DNA of 64,000 nt from Xiphydria camelus (Eukaryota; Arthropoda; Insecta; Hymenoptera; Xiphydriidae). The stretch is from the NCBI GenBank assembly GCA_963678675.1, contig OY783201.1:13467712-13531711 (forward strand). Direction: 5' to 3'. The notes beneath the pieces are model-generated. The model saw nothing but the letters and a program-made list of their open reading frames with translations. It was not told the DNA's origin and did no database searches. Position numbers and translations under genes: made by a program. Every line of letters starts with the position of its first letter. Position 1 is the first letter of the stretch. Positions 33,991 to 45,961 of the stretch are shown here, one piece after another.

Positions 33991-36900
33991 TATATCTCAA
34001 ATAAATAACTTCCGGGGAGAGGCGGGGTGGTGCGATGCGTGTACCGTAGCGCAAGCGACCCGAGCGCAACCCGTGCGTAACCCAATACCGTGATTATGTC
34101 GTCTTTCTATCGCGGCTTCATCTATACGCGTCCTCAGCATTCCTGAGAAGCTGCCGGCCTCTCGTGGCATCGATCGTCCCCCCCTCGATATAGTCGTGCG
34201 CAACGAGGCCGGTGTTTAGCCGATAATGCCACACGGAACCGAGTCGTAGCGGGCATTAATGAAATAGCTGGCCTTGCAATCTGCAACGGTGACACGTACT
34301 CTACGTAATAGGCCTCTCTCTCTCTTATATTTAGTTTCTCTCTCCCTCCTTATCTCTTCCTTCTGGTACGCGGCGATGCCTACTCAAAGGGTGGAAGATC
34401 GTTCTGGGATCGTTGTGTGCGACGCGTCGATCTCGAGTCGCGCTTTGATCGTTCGTCTAACAATAAGCTGCGAAGAATCTCTTTTCTTGTTGAAAAGTGT
34501 ATGCTCTTGTAAATATTTTTCTGTACAATGTAACATACTTTCGTGTGTTATTTTAACACAATTCACACGCACATTCATTAATTTTAACACATTTTAAATA
34601 TAATTTATGTGTAAACAACAAAAAACTGTGACATCGTGTATTGTTTTTGAGCTTATAGATACTATCTGAACATTATTCTGATCAAAGAAATATGTCGTTT
34701 CTGAAAATATTGCTTGTCATTTCTGTCAAAAAAACAAAAGGTTTGAGATAAAACTCAACGGAAACTATATGTCACACGAAGAAACAATTATGTAGTACCT
34801 ACATTAACCGATATACATTTTGAATATTTCTTTAAGTCAAGAGAAACAAAGTTATCTTTTAAAATAACATACATCAATAATATACCTGTATTACTTTAAC
34901 TCTTTCAGGGAAAACTTTTTGAAAACAGAACAAGTATATACTTACCAAACTTGAGATTTGATTTTGTTACATTCCAAATTTTGAAAATTTAAGTTGCTTG
35001 TATTTTTTTCTTAATCGAAAAAAAAGTTACAAAGTGGCTCTACCAGCGTATATCCCCCATGGTAGTAACTATCGCTGTAATACCATAACGCAGCATCAAC
35101 AGAATATTTTGAAAGTGTGCTTTTACGGCGATACCACAAAGCGCGAAAGGGTTAACGGAGAAAAAGCATTCAATCTACGTTAAATATTTTACATAACTCC
35201 TGTGTTAATTTCGAAACCAGGAGGTTTTAATTAAATCAACACAAAAATTGGTGCGGACCAATTGAGATATGTACAATGTATTAAATCTATAATAACATAA
35301 CATGACAAACTGTATGGACAAGTACACTGTAAAAAAAAGTTCATTTTTAATATATTTTCACACAAAGCTTTTTCAACTTTTATGTAATCATAAAATTAAT
35401 AATAGGTGTACAACTTTGCTTCCACCGTATTTTTGCTATCTATTACGTTAGGAAAACGGCGGAAGCAAATTGTACACCTAATATATTAAGTTTAATATAA
35501 ATTTTTGTACAATATACCGAATTGTTCGTCTCTTTCGTTATCAGATATGGAATGATTTTCACGCATTGGGAATAAATAGATAAAGATGTACACTAGTAAG
35601 GAAATGTAGTTCGATCAACTACACGGTTGGAAATTTAGTGTATTTATTTCATAAATATTACTCGTTAAAAGTTTTCTATGAAAAATTTAACAGAAATATA
35701 TTATAAAATTAATACATGTGCGAAATGTGGTGTATGACATTGAGAAATATATCAATTTTACACAAAATATTTGTCCAATTTCAACATTAACAATACGTAA
35801 AATTAACCTACAATCGTACGTAATAAAGATGTCATAATGTCATAATGAAGATAGAAATGTCATGTCAACTTTTTAATATAACGATTCTCTCATTGATTTA
35901 CATATTGATAAATGTAAGTAGACCATTTGAGGTACGTGAAAATGTTATTTTTAACAGAAAATTTCCAACTATGTAAATGTCATTTCACACGATAATTTTA
36001 TCGAATCGATGAAGCGATAGTTAAGTCAATCAAATGATGTAGTTGTCAGCTTAAATTGTATTTGTTAAAACTTTCGCTTATTCTATCGAGATATTTGACG
36101 AAGTTTGAGTGACTTGTACTCAAATGAAATACACCATGGTTTTTATCTAATATTTTTATCGAAATCTCTATACTCTATCAGACGTATTTTTTAAAGCTAA
36201 TTTCGAAAATTATAATTCACTGTAGGGATTTATCGATAAAATCTCAAAGGAGGTATTGTTCAGTTTTTGAGGGAAGGGGAAACCGAACATCCTTTATCCA
36301 TAGAAGCTAAAGCGAGCGAATAATTCAGTACGTCACTTTAGAAGTGATGGACGTCCTTTGATAAAAGCATCGCGGTCTATCGACGCCGTAGTCATTTTTC
36401 CTTTATGCGAGGTAATGCACGCATTATAAAGAATGCAACACTGCACAAAGTAGTCGCGGCTAACTCTTCGACATATTTCGTTATATCGAATTGGCTACAT
36501 CGTTTACAATATTTGAAACGAACAAAACATCTTGATTTCTGAAAAATATGTATTAAAAAAATTACTATAGTTGCGTTAGTACGTATTAGAATAAATAAAC
36601 TCCGATAAAAAACGCAATTAAAGCTGTGCAGGAAATACATCCCTCGTCAATTTTCGTCGATTCCACGATGAGGACGACCACGCGGACCCTTCCCCGTAAA
36701 GAAAACTGATCATCGCTCCATGATTCTCTTCCCGTGTAGCGGCGTACATATATGTAGGTATAACCCGCACGTGAAGCGGTACATCTGAAATTTGTTATGC
36801 AAATGCAACCGCCTTTTTATCAACACCTCGAGATGCGACATTGCGCAAGATACACCCGGCCCACGTGTGAAGATGTGTGCACACCGAACTCTTCGATGTC

Positions 36901-37720
36901 CGTAGGCCGAAGATTATACGTCTCTCGTCGCCCGAGCCTCGTTCGAGGATGTATGCAGCTGCCAGCTCCATGCATCTCGGCATCGAGGAGAACTTACAAG
37001 TGCGCCTCGTTACGGTAAGTGTGTTATTGTTCGAAGATCGCAACTCGAAAGTTGCGATGTCACCGAGATTAATGTGAAAGTTTTACATTGGTCATATAGT
37101 CGCATCGGTGCATAAATGTTTAACGATTCGAGGCTTTCGGGATGTCGATACGCGGAGAAAGAAAATTATTAAATCAAAGAATCATTGATTTCAATAAAAT
37201 TTACGAAATGTATTCATTGATTCAAGGAATATTTATGTGATTTGTCTCTAATGTAATATTGAAATAAGAAATTACTATTTCTCTTCAATCAAATATTCTT
37301 TGGATTACAATAAATTATTTTATAGACAGGTGGGTCCCATGTAATAACTATTTTTTCCTACTGTAGTCAATATTTGAAAAGATCGACGTCCGAGTCTCCG
37401 TGCTTTCCGATAGAACTCATAGTCAATCGGGAGAGCTCAATTGCATGGAAAATATGACGATAGTCAATGAGGGCATCCTAAAATCAAAATCATTGCGTGA
37501 AGATTATATACACAGAATTTAAAAGTTTTTACTAGTCCCAGGCTTTTTCATGAAAATATTTAACTTTTCAAAACCACCATGCTAAATAATTGAAATAGCT
37601 TTAACTGGCAAACGTTGGTCATTGTTGGTTAATATAAAAAAAAAGTTGTATCCCTATCTCATACCCTTTTAAATAATTTTTAATTTTTCCTGAATTTCAT
37701 AACAGAGTATATTATTTTTC
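33991..37720. other. No gene proven; CpG patches and small palindrome
   Basis: 34010-34260 and 36750-37080 are CpG-richer; the second ends TCGTTACG followed by GTAAGTGTG (about 37012), another good splice donor without a recognisable coding exon. 35401-35482 is a palindrome (TAGGTGTACAACTTTGCTTC against its inverse). The rest is AT-rich without coding signal. Confidence 0.4.
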
Positions 37721-37724
37721 ATAA

Positions 37725-38170
37725 TCAACATATTGGATAAAAGCTTTATATACAATTATATTAAGTTTGATACAAACCTTTTTACAGTGTAAACTATAAC
37801 TAAAATTGGTATTTTTAATATAGTTTTGTATAAAGCTTTTCTCCAATACGTGAGTATATTATTATAATTTTCACATAATTACGTATTGGATAAAAGCTTT
37901 ATGCCTATACAATTACGTTAAGATGAATGCAAATCTTTTTAAAATGTTCACTGTAAAAAAAATTTGTGTTGTTGTCTAATATACCTTTGTGTAAAGCGTT
38001 TTTCCAATAGGTACGTGATTGCAAACAGTAATATACTCAGTAATTATGAAAATTAATATATTTCTTTGTGAAATTTACCTTAAAAATTGCATAAAAGAGT
38101 TTATTTATAATCATTATCACGTATTGGATGAAAGCTTTCTAAACAGTTATGTTAATTTTAATACAATTTT
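37725..38170. repeat. Alternating ~130 bp repeats with ACGTATTGGATAAAAGCTTT
   Basis: The word CGTATTGGAT(A/G)AAAGCTTT occurs at about 37728, 37896 and 38118, and inverted (AAAGCTTTTCTCCAATACGT) at about 37837 and 37995. Between them lie conserved CACTGTAAAAAAAATTTGT-like segments. Related fragments lie at 35330-35400 and 63820-63890. It is a foldback-like repeat family. Confidence 0.55.
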
Positions 38171-38920
38171 TGTATAGTATAGATACATTTTCGTAGGTCT
38201 GCGTAAAAACGTACAAAGTACGTGACATTTTTCCTCCGTGACTCATCGTCATACCCGGAAGAGTGGAACGAACCGGAACACCCGATACGTCCCGTAATCT
38301 TCCCCCGTACGCGTACAAATACGCGAAAGTACACATACATAGGTAGCTACGAATCTCACCGTTAGAAAAATCCAATACCCACGTTCGAGCGCGCGGATGC
38401 GCGTACGGTAAATCTCGATCGCGAGCGTGACGGAATGGGATCGATAAAGGCATTAGTGCCACGTGGAACTGGAACTAGGAAGAGACGCGCGCGCGCGGAC
38501 ACTCGAACGTTAAAAGCACATTGCGGGTTCCGGCCGGGCGTGCTGAGCGTGTCGGGCAGGGTGCGGGCGGCGGCGCGGTGTCGGGGATGAGTGGGTGCCT
38601 CGAGAGAAAGCATCTCGGAGTGCATCTGTCCCTCCTTACCCTCTTACCGCGTACTCCTCCGGACACTCGAGAGTGATCCGCACCGGGTGTCATCGACGCG
38701 ATTCGGTGTAGCTTACGTCGGAACGCCGCGTAGACGTTCTTTACATTACTTGCTTTTCTCTTTATCTGATTTGGTTTTATTTACAGGGAAACCGGAAATT
38801 CAGAAAATTTCGCCACTCCATATGCCAGTAGAGTAATTAACCTCTTCGGGGACGATTTTTTTGTGGCGAGAAAAGGATGACTTAGCGCGATCTCTCACGG
38901 GTCGGTGTGATTTCGGCGCA

Positions 38921-38958
<38 letters not shown>

Positions 38959-39395
38959 ACACGGTAAATATCTTACCGATTCTTTACTAGCCAGCCTCGC
39001 TTACAGCCTCGGTATGCTGGCGGCGCGACGCTTCAAGGCGCATTTCGCGGCGGAATGTAATAGGAAACATGTCTACGTCTAGTGTGATTCGAGTGATGAA
39101 GATATTATTGTAATTTATAATTATTTAAGAAATCAAAGAAGAAAGTTATTTTAGGTCCATCCATACATTGAACGCAACTATGGTAGCAGACTATTTATAG
39201 CAGCATGAGAATTAAGTGAAAATGATAAGTTTAAGGCAATGTATAGAATGTCAAAAAATTCTTTTTTAAAACTGCTCAGACTCGTTGAGCCATTGATAAG
39301 TAGACAAAATACAAACATGTGTGTGTGTGAGGGAGTGTAGACCGTCCTTGGTACACCCCAACGGGAGGTTCGACCGGGAAAGCCCGACTGCGTAG
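38171..39395. other. GC-rich patch, GA microsatellite, no gene
   Basis: 38370-38720 is CpG-rich with contradictory frames on both strands. (GA)n lies at about 38923-38955. No domain-bearing frame is seen. Confidence 0.4.
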
Positions 39396-39604
39396 ATACT
39401 AAAGGTACGTACAAACCGGCCAACAAAGTGTTGGCAACATGTTGGCAACACGTTGGCAACACGTTGGCAACAGGCGGAACAAGTTGGCAACATAGATGTT
39501 GCCAACATCAACTCGTATCTGGATACAGTATTACAACGAGCTTTGACAAAAGTATATTTATTTTACAGTTTCAAGATATTAATTTTCATGAAACTCGTAC
39601 AATC

Positions 39605-39710
39605 AAATAGGTCGGTTTTGGACGTATAAAATAAAGTGAAAAACTGTTTTCATGAGAAAAATGTATATTTTATTAGCATGGGGTCCACTGGACCCCGTGT
39701 GACCACTATG
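39605..39710. mobile_element. Possible piggyBac end fragment
   Basis: CATGGGGTCCACTGGACCCC then GTGTGACCACTATGG resembles the subterminal palindrome GGGGTCACTAGAGACCCC then ATGCGACTATT near the right end of the piggyBac element at 52341-54716. Only similarity of layout is seen; ends and TTAA sites are not clear. Confidence 0.3.
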
Positions 39711-40251
39711 GATTAATAAATTATTAATAAATTGTCTGTCGTATATTCGCTCAAATGCTCTTCGCATTTCGTCCGTAGACCGGCGTGAGGGAGAAATTCG
39801 ACACTCCTCGGGCCGTTAAAGCCATAAATTAGATCCGGGAAAGTTCCTCATTACCACAGGGTCGAAGAGCGACCAGTTAGTTTGAAAACCTGCGAGCGAC
39901 CGGAACAGTTCGCAAATAAAGTTAATGCATTGTTTGTCTTCCCTTACCAATTGGTATAATTTTATTTATCCTAAACCCACCACGCAAGATTAATTTGGCG
40001 CGTAGTCCGTCGCGCAAAGACGGAACATTGTTTATTAGAATAGATATTGCGGGAAACGGCTTATTTCGATTCGTCCGTTAATTAACCTTTTCCGGAAAAG
40101 GTGTGCGACGGAAAACAGACTAGTCTTTATGACTGTCCCGTCGTTTGACGGAAAGGATCGGAAGCGTTGAAACCCGTCCGCGACGGTCCCTGCCACATGT
40201 GGTCCCTGCCGGGCCGTGTCAAGTGGGCGGTAGTATATTTATTTGTATGTA

Positions 40252-40570
40252 CTAGCTTTGCTCCCCAACCCCCGGGGGGTAAGTACCTGGCTCCGCGCAT
40301 CGGGTCCCAAAGTCGCCGGGGTTTTCGGCGACACGGTTTTATCCACGCATTTATTAAAAAACTATTTTATATAATAATATATAATAATAAAAAAGGAGAA
40401 GGAAAGGATTTGATCCAGTCAGTATTTTGACATGCCGTGCTGATGACGCGATTAACCACTTTCGTGCGTGGGTCGGAAAATTTACCGTCGCCGCGGCGAC
40501 GATCCTGTCAAGAAATTTGTGTAGCGGCGGCGACGGCGGGAGTAGCTGAGCAGGCGAGGAATCCAATAAA
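40252..40570 (-). mobile_element. Helitron 3' end (minus strand)
   Basis: Read on the minus strand the text ends ...CCCGATGCGCGGAGCC, a CCCCCGGGGG hairpin, then CTAG (40252-40255) followed by T, similar to the 3' end of the Helitron at 26030-26065 (CCCGTGCGAAGCC...CTAG). The 5' limit is not determined. It lies inside the TTGGCAACATG element. Confidence 0.5.
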
Positions 40571-41344
40571 AATTATATTATAGTCGGAGAGTTATTTATG
40601 ATCGATGTGCTATTAAAAGTATTAAAAGAGGTATGAATCGACTTTCTGAAATTCCGTCCCTTTTGCGTGGATGTTGCGAGGATGTTGTCAACTTTTCCCA
40701 TTTGAAATGGGAAACACGGATACCAGCAACAGGCGACCATTCTCTTTGATGTCATGCCGCCCGCTGTTGCTAGTCGACGGGAGACACGTGGGGATGAACG
40801 TGTTGCCAACATGTTGCCAACATTTGTTGGCTGGTCTGTACTGCTACGCTGTCGACGAGTATATCCACCGACGAGTTGCCAACATGTTGCCAACACCGAT
40901 ATCGACGTGTTGCCAACATGTTGCCAACATGTTGCCAACACTTTGTTGCCCGGTTTGTACGTACCTTTAAGGTAACAGCCTGCAAATGTCGAGACGCGAC
41001 TGATTGGTGATGTTGCACGCAACATACCGAGTACAAACCGCTTCGCGCCGATGCCACGCCGACCCGTGTGCGAGCATCGATACAAAATGTATAGAGCAAC
41101 AACCAGTCGATATGCTGCACGGATAGCGAGCGCGGTTTTTGCTCGAAGCATACCGACCCGTGAGAGACCGCGCTTAATGTTTTTTTTCCTTTTGCGATTT
41201 ATTCATTTTATATTAATGGGAATGTGTGCTTCTCTGATTGGGGGATTCAGTAGTGAGTAAGTTGTTGTTGGGTTTTTGTTCTATTCATTATTGACGATGG
41301 CTATAATTGTGGAAAACTAAACGTAACAATTTTAATACAAAAAT

Positions 41345-41805
41345 AACTTTTATTGGTACCATAATACGGTTTCAAGGGGTAAAATCTCCCTTCGAATAAT
41401 TCCCAGATGATGAAAAATATGAAAAAAAAAAAAAAAAAGTAAATGAAAGTATATACTATGGTTTCCTTGGTTATGTAAAACTGGGGAGAAATAGTTTACA
41501 AAGAAGAATTCTTTTTTCAGTCACCTCCACTACTAATTCATAAATGTGAGCAATTGGATTTTTCACGTTTATATGCAGAGCGAGGTCATCGAAAAGCAAT
41601 TTTATATACATTAGGGTGATACGAAAACTCATTCTTATGGGTTGGTAGTGAGGATAACTTCAAAAAAAAAATTAATTCCCTCAAGAGTTAGTTCCCCTCA
41701 GTTTTATAGATACAAGAGAACCATAAAACATTTAGTAAAACTCTAGTTTTTCAAAGGGAGATTTCACCCCTTCAATTCGTATTACAGCACCGATGAAAAG
41801 GATTT
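41345..41805. mobile_element. Probable TIR MITE
   Basis: TACGGTTTCAAGGGGTAAAA with TCTCCCTTCG near 41367-41395 is matched by the inverse AAAGGGAGATTTCACCCCTT with CAATTCGTA near 41755-41785. The arms are moderately conserved; no coding sequence. Confidence 0.5.
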
Positions 41806-42650
41806 TTGCATTATAATTAAACTACTGTACTTGCCCAGAGAGAGAGTGGCAGAATATTTCGAATTTCCGGGTTCTCTAACTTACCTATTCAGTTACAATA
41901 TTTAGCCTTTTCTTTCTTTAGTGTTCTTGCACCGAGAGAATAGTCCATTAACGATTAATAAATGTTATTTTAAATACGATGAAATCAATATTCCGTTAGG
42001 ACAAGAAAATATATGTTAATTATTGAAATGTTTATTTAATTCAAATGGTTGCTTCAAAGGATCTAATTACGCCAAATATTATAGATATCGTAATAGTTAA
42101 GAATATTTACTAGATTTAATCAAATATTTATCACGCCATATTCAAACAAACATTTATTAACTATAAATAAATTGTTTTCTCAGTATGTATCCCTTATTGT
42201 GCTGCCGTACAGGACCACAGGTCCTTGACAAGAGGAATAAACGATTGCCCTCTCTCTCTTTCTACATCCCTCCGCAGCCGCTGTCGGTGATTTCACGCCA
42301 CAACGATCGGAGCATGCGGGATACCGCTAAAGAGGCAATTACGAGACTAACCGAAGGAAGACGCTCGTAAAAGTTCGAGCGAATGGACGAATGCGAGGAG
42401 CGAGGGTGGAGGCGATCGGAACACCTCTTCGGAGACGTCGCCCGGGGCAGCGTGTCATCGGTTCGCTCTCGCCATACCGAACCGTGCCTAATTCGCGAAT
42501 GTGAGACTGACGTGCCTCATGCCTGCAGATCGAGATAGCGCGAGCGCTCTTTCTCGTTCTTTCTCTCGCTCGTATATTATAAGAGAACCGTACAATGCAA
42601 CGCGGAGGAACGGAGAGTTAGGCCCGCAGGTACGTCGCATTTCCCCCGTT
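41806..42650. other. AT-rich then CpG-rich, no gene
   Basis: 41820-42185 is AT-rich. 42200-42650 is CpG-rich without a recognisable domain in any frame. Confidence 0.4.
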
Positions 42651-42652
42651 AG

Positions 42653-44522
42653 CGAAATTCTCTATCGCTTACGGTAATAAATCTCCACCACCGCCAACCT
42701 TACTGCACACTATTTCCACTTAAATAGTGCGCACTTTGACGATCACCTCTTTATTCCGAATTAAGTTGTTAAGAAGTAAAGCCAAATATCTGATATACTA
42801 ATAAGAAGTCTTCGTCTCATTGCATACAATGGATTCGCTGGCAAAAGTGAACGAAGCGAACAAGGCGGCCCAATTCCTAGAAACAAAGAAGCTCATTGAA
42901 TTGAATTTGAACACCAAATACAGTAACACAAAATTGCGAGGTATCACCACGAAATACGGTATTTGGTGTTCAGATAGGTACGATTCAACGCGTTTTTTCA
43001 TTTCTAGGAATTGGGCCACCTTGGGTCAGCGAATCCATCGTGCGCAATGAGAGGAAGACTTCTTAGTATATCAGATATATGGCTTCACTTCTTAGCAACC
43101 AGGGACCTGCCGTGTTTAACGTTGACACCACCAAATGCCGCGAGAGCCGAAGCGCCATCTACGTGACAGGCGCTGATTTCTTTCCAAACCACACATCTCG
43201 CACCCCGCCTCGAACTTTAAGGTTGTTCACCCGTGACTGGTCACTTCGACATATTTTTGTTTTAATTTTTGTGGCAGATAGTTCAAAAAATTAACTACAA
43301 AATGAGCGAAACCTGACGACGATTGACCGTCTCAAACTTTAGTTATACATTTTTGAAAATAATTAAATTTACATGTGTTTTTAGATAGGACTTCATCTAT
43401 TTTTATTCTTTTTAAATCAACGGCTTGACATTTTTCAATGAAATAAAACATATAGTGTAGAAAAAAGTATCAATGAATACTGGAAAAAAAAAGAAAATAA
43501 TTGACCGTTTGGTTATCGAGAAATAATTAGTGAAAGTTCATCTACTTTGCTCAATGGCCGGCACAACTGATTTGAGGGCGCCAACTTGGCAACAGAACAC
43601 GGAGCACAGCCTTAACGAGGTTAGGGAGCAGACGAAGAGGTTGAATAGAACCCGAGAGAGAGACAGACTGCGCGCGGCTGCCATGGTCGCCAGCATCCGG
43701 CGTTACTTGTATGCGTACGTATTCATGTATTGTACTTTTAGGTGTGCGTGAATAGAACGAGACTGTACCTCACCAAAACTGTTTGCTTGAACTCGGACCT
43801 TTTACTGACTGACCTCTACTGAAGCGTACCTAACGCTAACCCAGAGCGTCAACAATTTTTACGTGTATTGTCTCGGTCGAACAACCTTAAGAACCCCCTC
43901 GCTCGCCTGCTAGTCCGTTCGGAAATACAAACTAAAAATGAATTTATTTGCTGAAATGAAAGACATTTAAAGGCATTTTTGTTCGTTCTCGAAGCGAGGT
44001 GCCGTTCAACATTCGTGACCGTCAGCGCACATTGATGAACGTAGCGTCAGTGTCAGTCACAGTCACGTGTTTCCAACAATCTACAAGGCCCACTTGTTCA
44101 ATGTAAGTTCAAGGCTGGTTCAGCTTGAACCGCCGTTCTCGGTATATTATGTGTGACACGAAATGTGACAAGCTGAACCAGCGTTGAACTTGCATTGAAC
44201 AAGTGGGCCTTAGCATCTTGGAGCGTCTCCATGACAATACCAACTTCAAGCGCCATCTGTACTCTTCCTCTCGTACTCGACGCGTGACGTCATGTGGTCT
44301 GCGCATACGCACTATGCGACCGACCTGCCTTCTATGTCACAGGCGCTGTTTCATGAACTAATTAAACTGTATCACGGCACCCATCTGCAGGTTCTCTACC
44401 TTGTTAATATTTGAATTCAGAACGGTGAGGTGACCGTCAAAGTGTGCACTATTTAAGTAGAAATGGTGTGCAGTAAGGTTGATGGTTGTAGAGATTTATC
44501 GTAAGCTATAAGGAAATTCGCC
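42653..44522. mobile_element. 1.9 kb element with ~95 bp TIRs
   Basis: 42653-42748 and 44427-44522 are inverted repeats (for example CAACCTTACTGCACAC...CACTTAAATAGTGC against its inverse). Within lie two further palindromes (42766-43102 and about 44085-44215). No transposase frame is recognised. The ends are not sharply defined and no target duplication was identified. Confidence 0.55.
42766..43102. mobile_element. Hairpin MITE inside the 1.9 kb element
   Basis: GTTGTTAAGAAGTAAAGCCA and, inverted, TGGCTTCACTTCTTAGCAAC bracket arms that match through ATATCTGATATACTAATAAG and CAATGGATTCGCTG. Overlapping frames on both strands mirror each other, as expected for a palindrome. Confidence 0.7.
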
Positions 44523-45677
44523 ATTTCCGTTTGGGTACGTAAGTCCAGAGGCTGGACCTCTCACTAAATTTGAAAATACTTTACGCTAACTGTCACAAAA
44601 TTTGGAAACCTCACGCATAGTACCTACATGCGTGTCAATGATTTTGATCGACCCGCTTCGGGTAACGATACTTCAATTGAGTGAACCGCAGTTGAACGGT
44701 ATGAGCGGATCTTCTTCTTGTTTTGCCACGAAGCACCAATCAAATTTAGCCTTCATGCCAAAACACTAAGATTCACTCGAATCTTTTAACTACGGTCGAT
44801 TCGATAAAAGCACCGTCAGCCAAAGCGGGTCGATCAGGATCATTGACCGCAGATGTACGCCACAAGGGAAATTCGTCATTCCCTTCCGTCTGGGCACACA
44901 TGCCTAGATTAGTCCTGTCACCGAATTTAGAAACATCTTACACTATCAGAAATTTAGAATTTGCCATGGGCGGTTACGAAATTCGTCACTTCTATTCATT
45001 TGTACGTACCCTATGTATAATGCTGGAATTGGGGGGGTTGGAATTTAAAATGGCTGTCATCATGTTCCCAACGCTGCCGCCGCCACTGGCGAGACCTGCA
45101 TAGCCTATCTACTCACGAGTAAATCGATATGACACACGGGGTCGCAGAAGTTGGAAAATACCCGAAATTGGTTCGACAAGTTACATTAAGTTTTTGTTTG
45201 TAACCAATCGGAAACTACAACATAGACCTGTTCACTATACTTTATGCGCAGGCAGACCGTGGATCATGCGAGTTGGCGTTAATTTGGCTAGGGTTACCTA
45301 CCTATCGAACTGAAACTTGTAGAACAAATTTTATGCACAGTGAAGAGTTTTAAACGTTATTCAGAGATACTCTGTATAATGGAAATGCCTTGCGCAGTGT
45401 CTTCGAAGCCATTTTACGCGGGTCTGCCAATAACTCACGCTTCAGATCAGGATGTAAAAAAGGATTGAATGGGTCTTTAAATAATTACATATCGTTATCA
45501 CGTAAATGTTGCTATCAGGTGAATACTTTATTCGATAAAGCGTTTTGTCCTCCCATTAATAGTCAAATTAATAAGAGATAAACACGATTACGTATACGTA
45601 ATCTCCTTCGGAATTCTAAGTTTTGTCACAACCGATTTATGACGGCGAAGTTGTATGCGCTTCCATTTATCAAAATT

Positions 45678-45872
45678 TTATTTATTAACGCAATAATATC
45701 CAGACGAATGTGGGCACGGTACTATTATTGGACCAGAGCAGCGAATTGATACATATTTGCAGGTCGAGCCTCCTGGGCAAGTTTTCGTGTCACATTTCGT
45801 ATACGGAGGAACAGCACTCACAAAGGCAAGCGCAAAGATCAAGAATATGGCGAATATGGTACTGAACTTCAT
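45678..45872 (-). CDS. Secreted cationic Cys-rich peptide 3
   Basis: A 64 aa pre-peptide. Residues 1-20 (MKFSTIFAIFLIFALAFVSA) form the signal peptide. The mature part of about 44 aa carries six cysteines in C-x4-C-x5-C-x6-C-x7-C-x7-C and is basic (about +4). Visible motifs are CPGGSTCKYVSIRC and PCPHSSGYYC. The only in-frame ATG is the one used. TATA is at about 45953-45961 and AATAAA at 45527-45532. Intronless. The 3' flank (45345-45540) is duplicated at 57605-57815, showing that genes 3, 4 and 5 share one duplication unit. A 3.4 kb transposon sits about 300 bp upstream of the start and separates the gene from the rest of its duplicated upstream flank. Function unknown. Confidence 0.8.
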   Translation of the reverse strand: MKFSTIFAIFLIFALAFVSAVPPYTKCDTKTCPGGSTCKYVSIRCSGPIIVPCPHSSGYYCVNK

Positions 45873-45952
45873 TTTGCGACCGTACAATTTTTTGGATACC
45901 AATGACGACTCTGATTAACCGACGATAAGTGATCTAACCGCGCACCTCGTCG

Positions 45953-45961
45953 CTTTTTATA
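45953..45961 (-). promoter_or_regulatory. TATA box of peptide gene 3
   Basis: TATAAAAAG on the minus strand about 85 bp before the ATG, in the conserved flank (on the plus strand GATCTAACCGCGCACCTCGTCG). Confidence 0.65.

Larger units (their letters stand above)
39400..40969. mobile_element. TTGGCAACATG-array transposon
   Basis: The ends are inverted: TAAAGGTACGTACAAACCGG at 39400 and its inverse at 40969, followed inward on both sides by (C)CAACAAAGTGTTGGCAACAT. Subterminal arrays of an 11-bp motif TTGGCAACA(T/C)G occur at about 39425-39510 and, inverted, at 40795-40945. The motif reads through as repetitive peptide frames, which are not genes. No transposase is recognised in the 1.57 kb, so it is non-autonomous. 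No target duplication is obvious and the superfamily is unassigned. Confidence 0.7.

Noticed and set aside
39425..39510. Interpretation of the TTGGCAACATG array as satellite DNA
   Set aside because: The array recurs inverted at 40795-40945 with matching outer termini, which fits a transposon end better than a satellite.
40770..41120. Cys/Gln/His repeat peptide frames (CWQHVGN and CQHVAN types)
   Set aside because: They are translations of the 11-bp TTGGCAACATG array in several frames and on both strands, not a gene.
45873..45902. N-terminal extension (VSKKLYGRK) of the peptide genes
   Set aside because: It has no ATG in any copy, and gene 1 has an in-frame stop there; it is 5' UTR.
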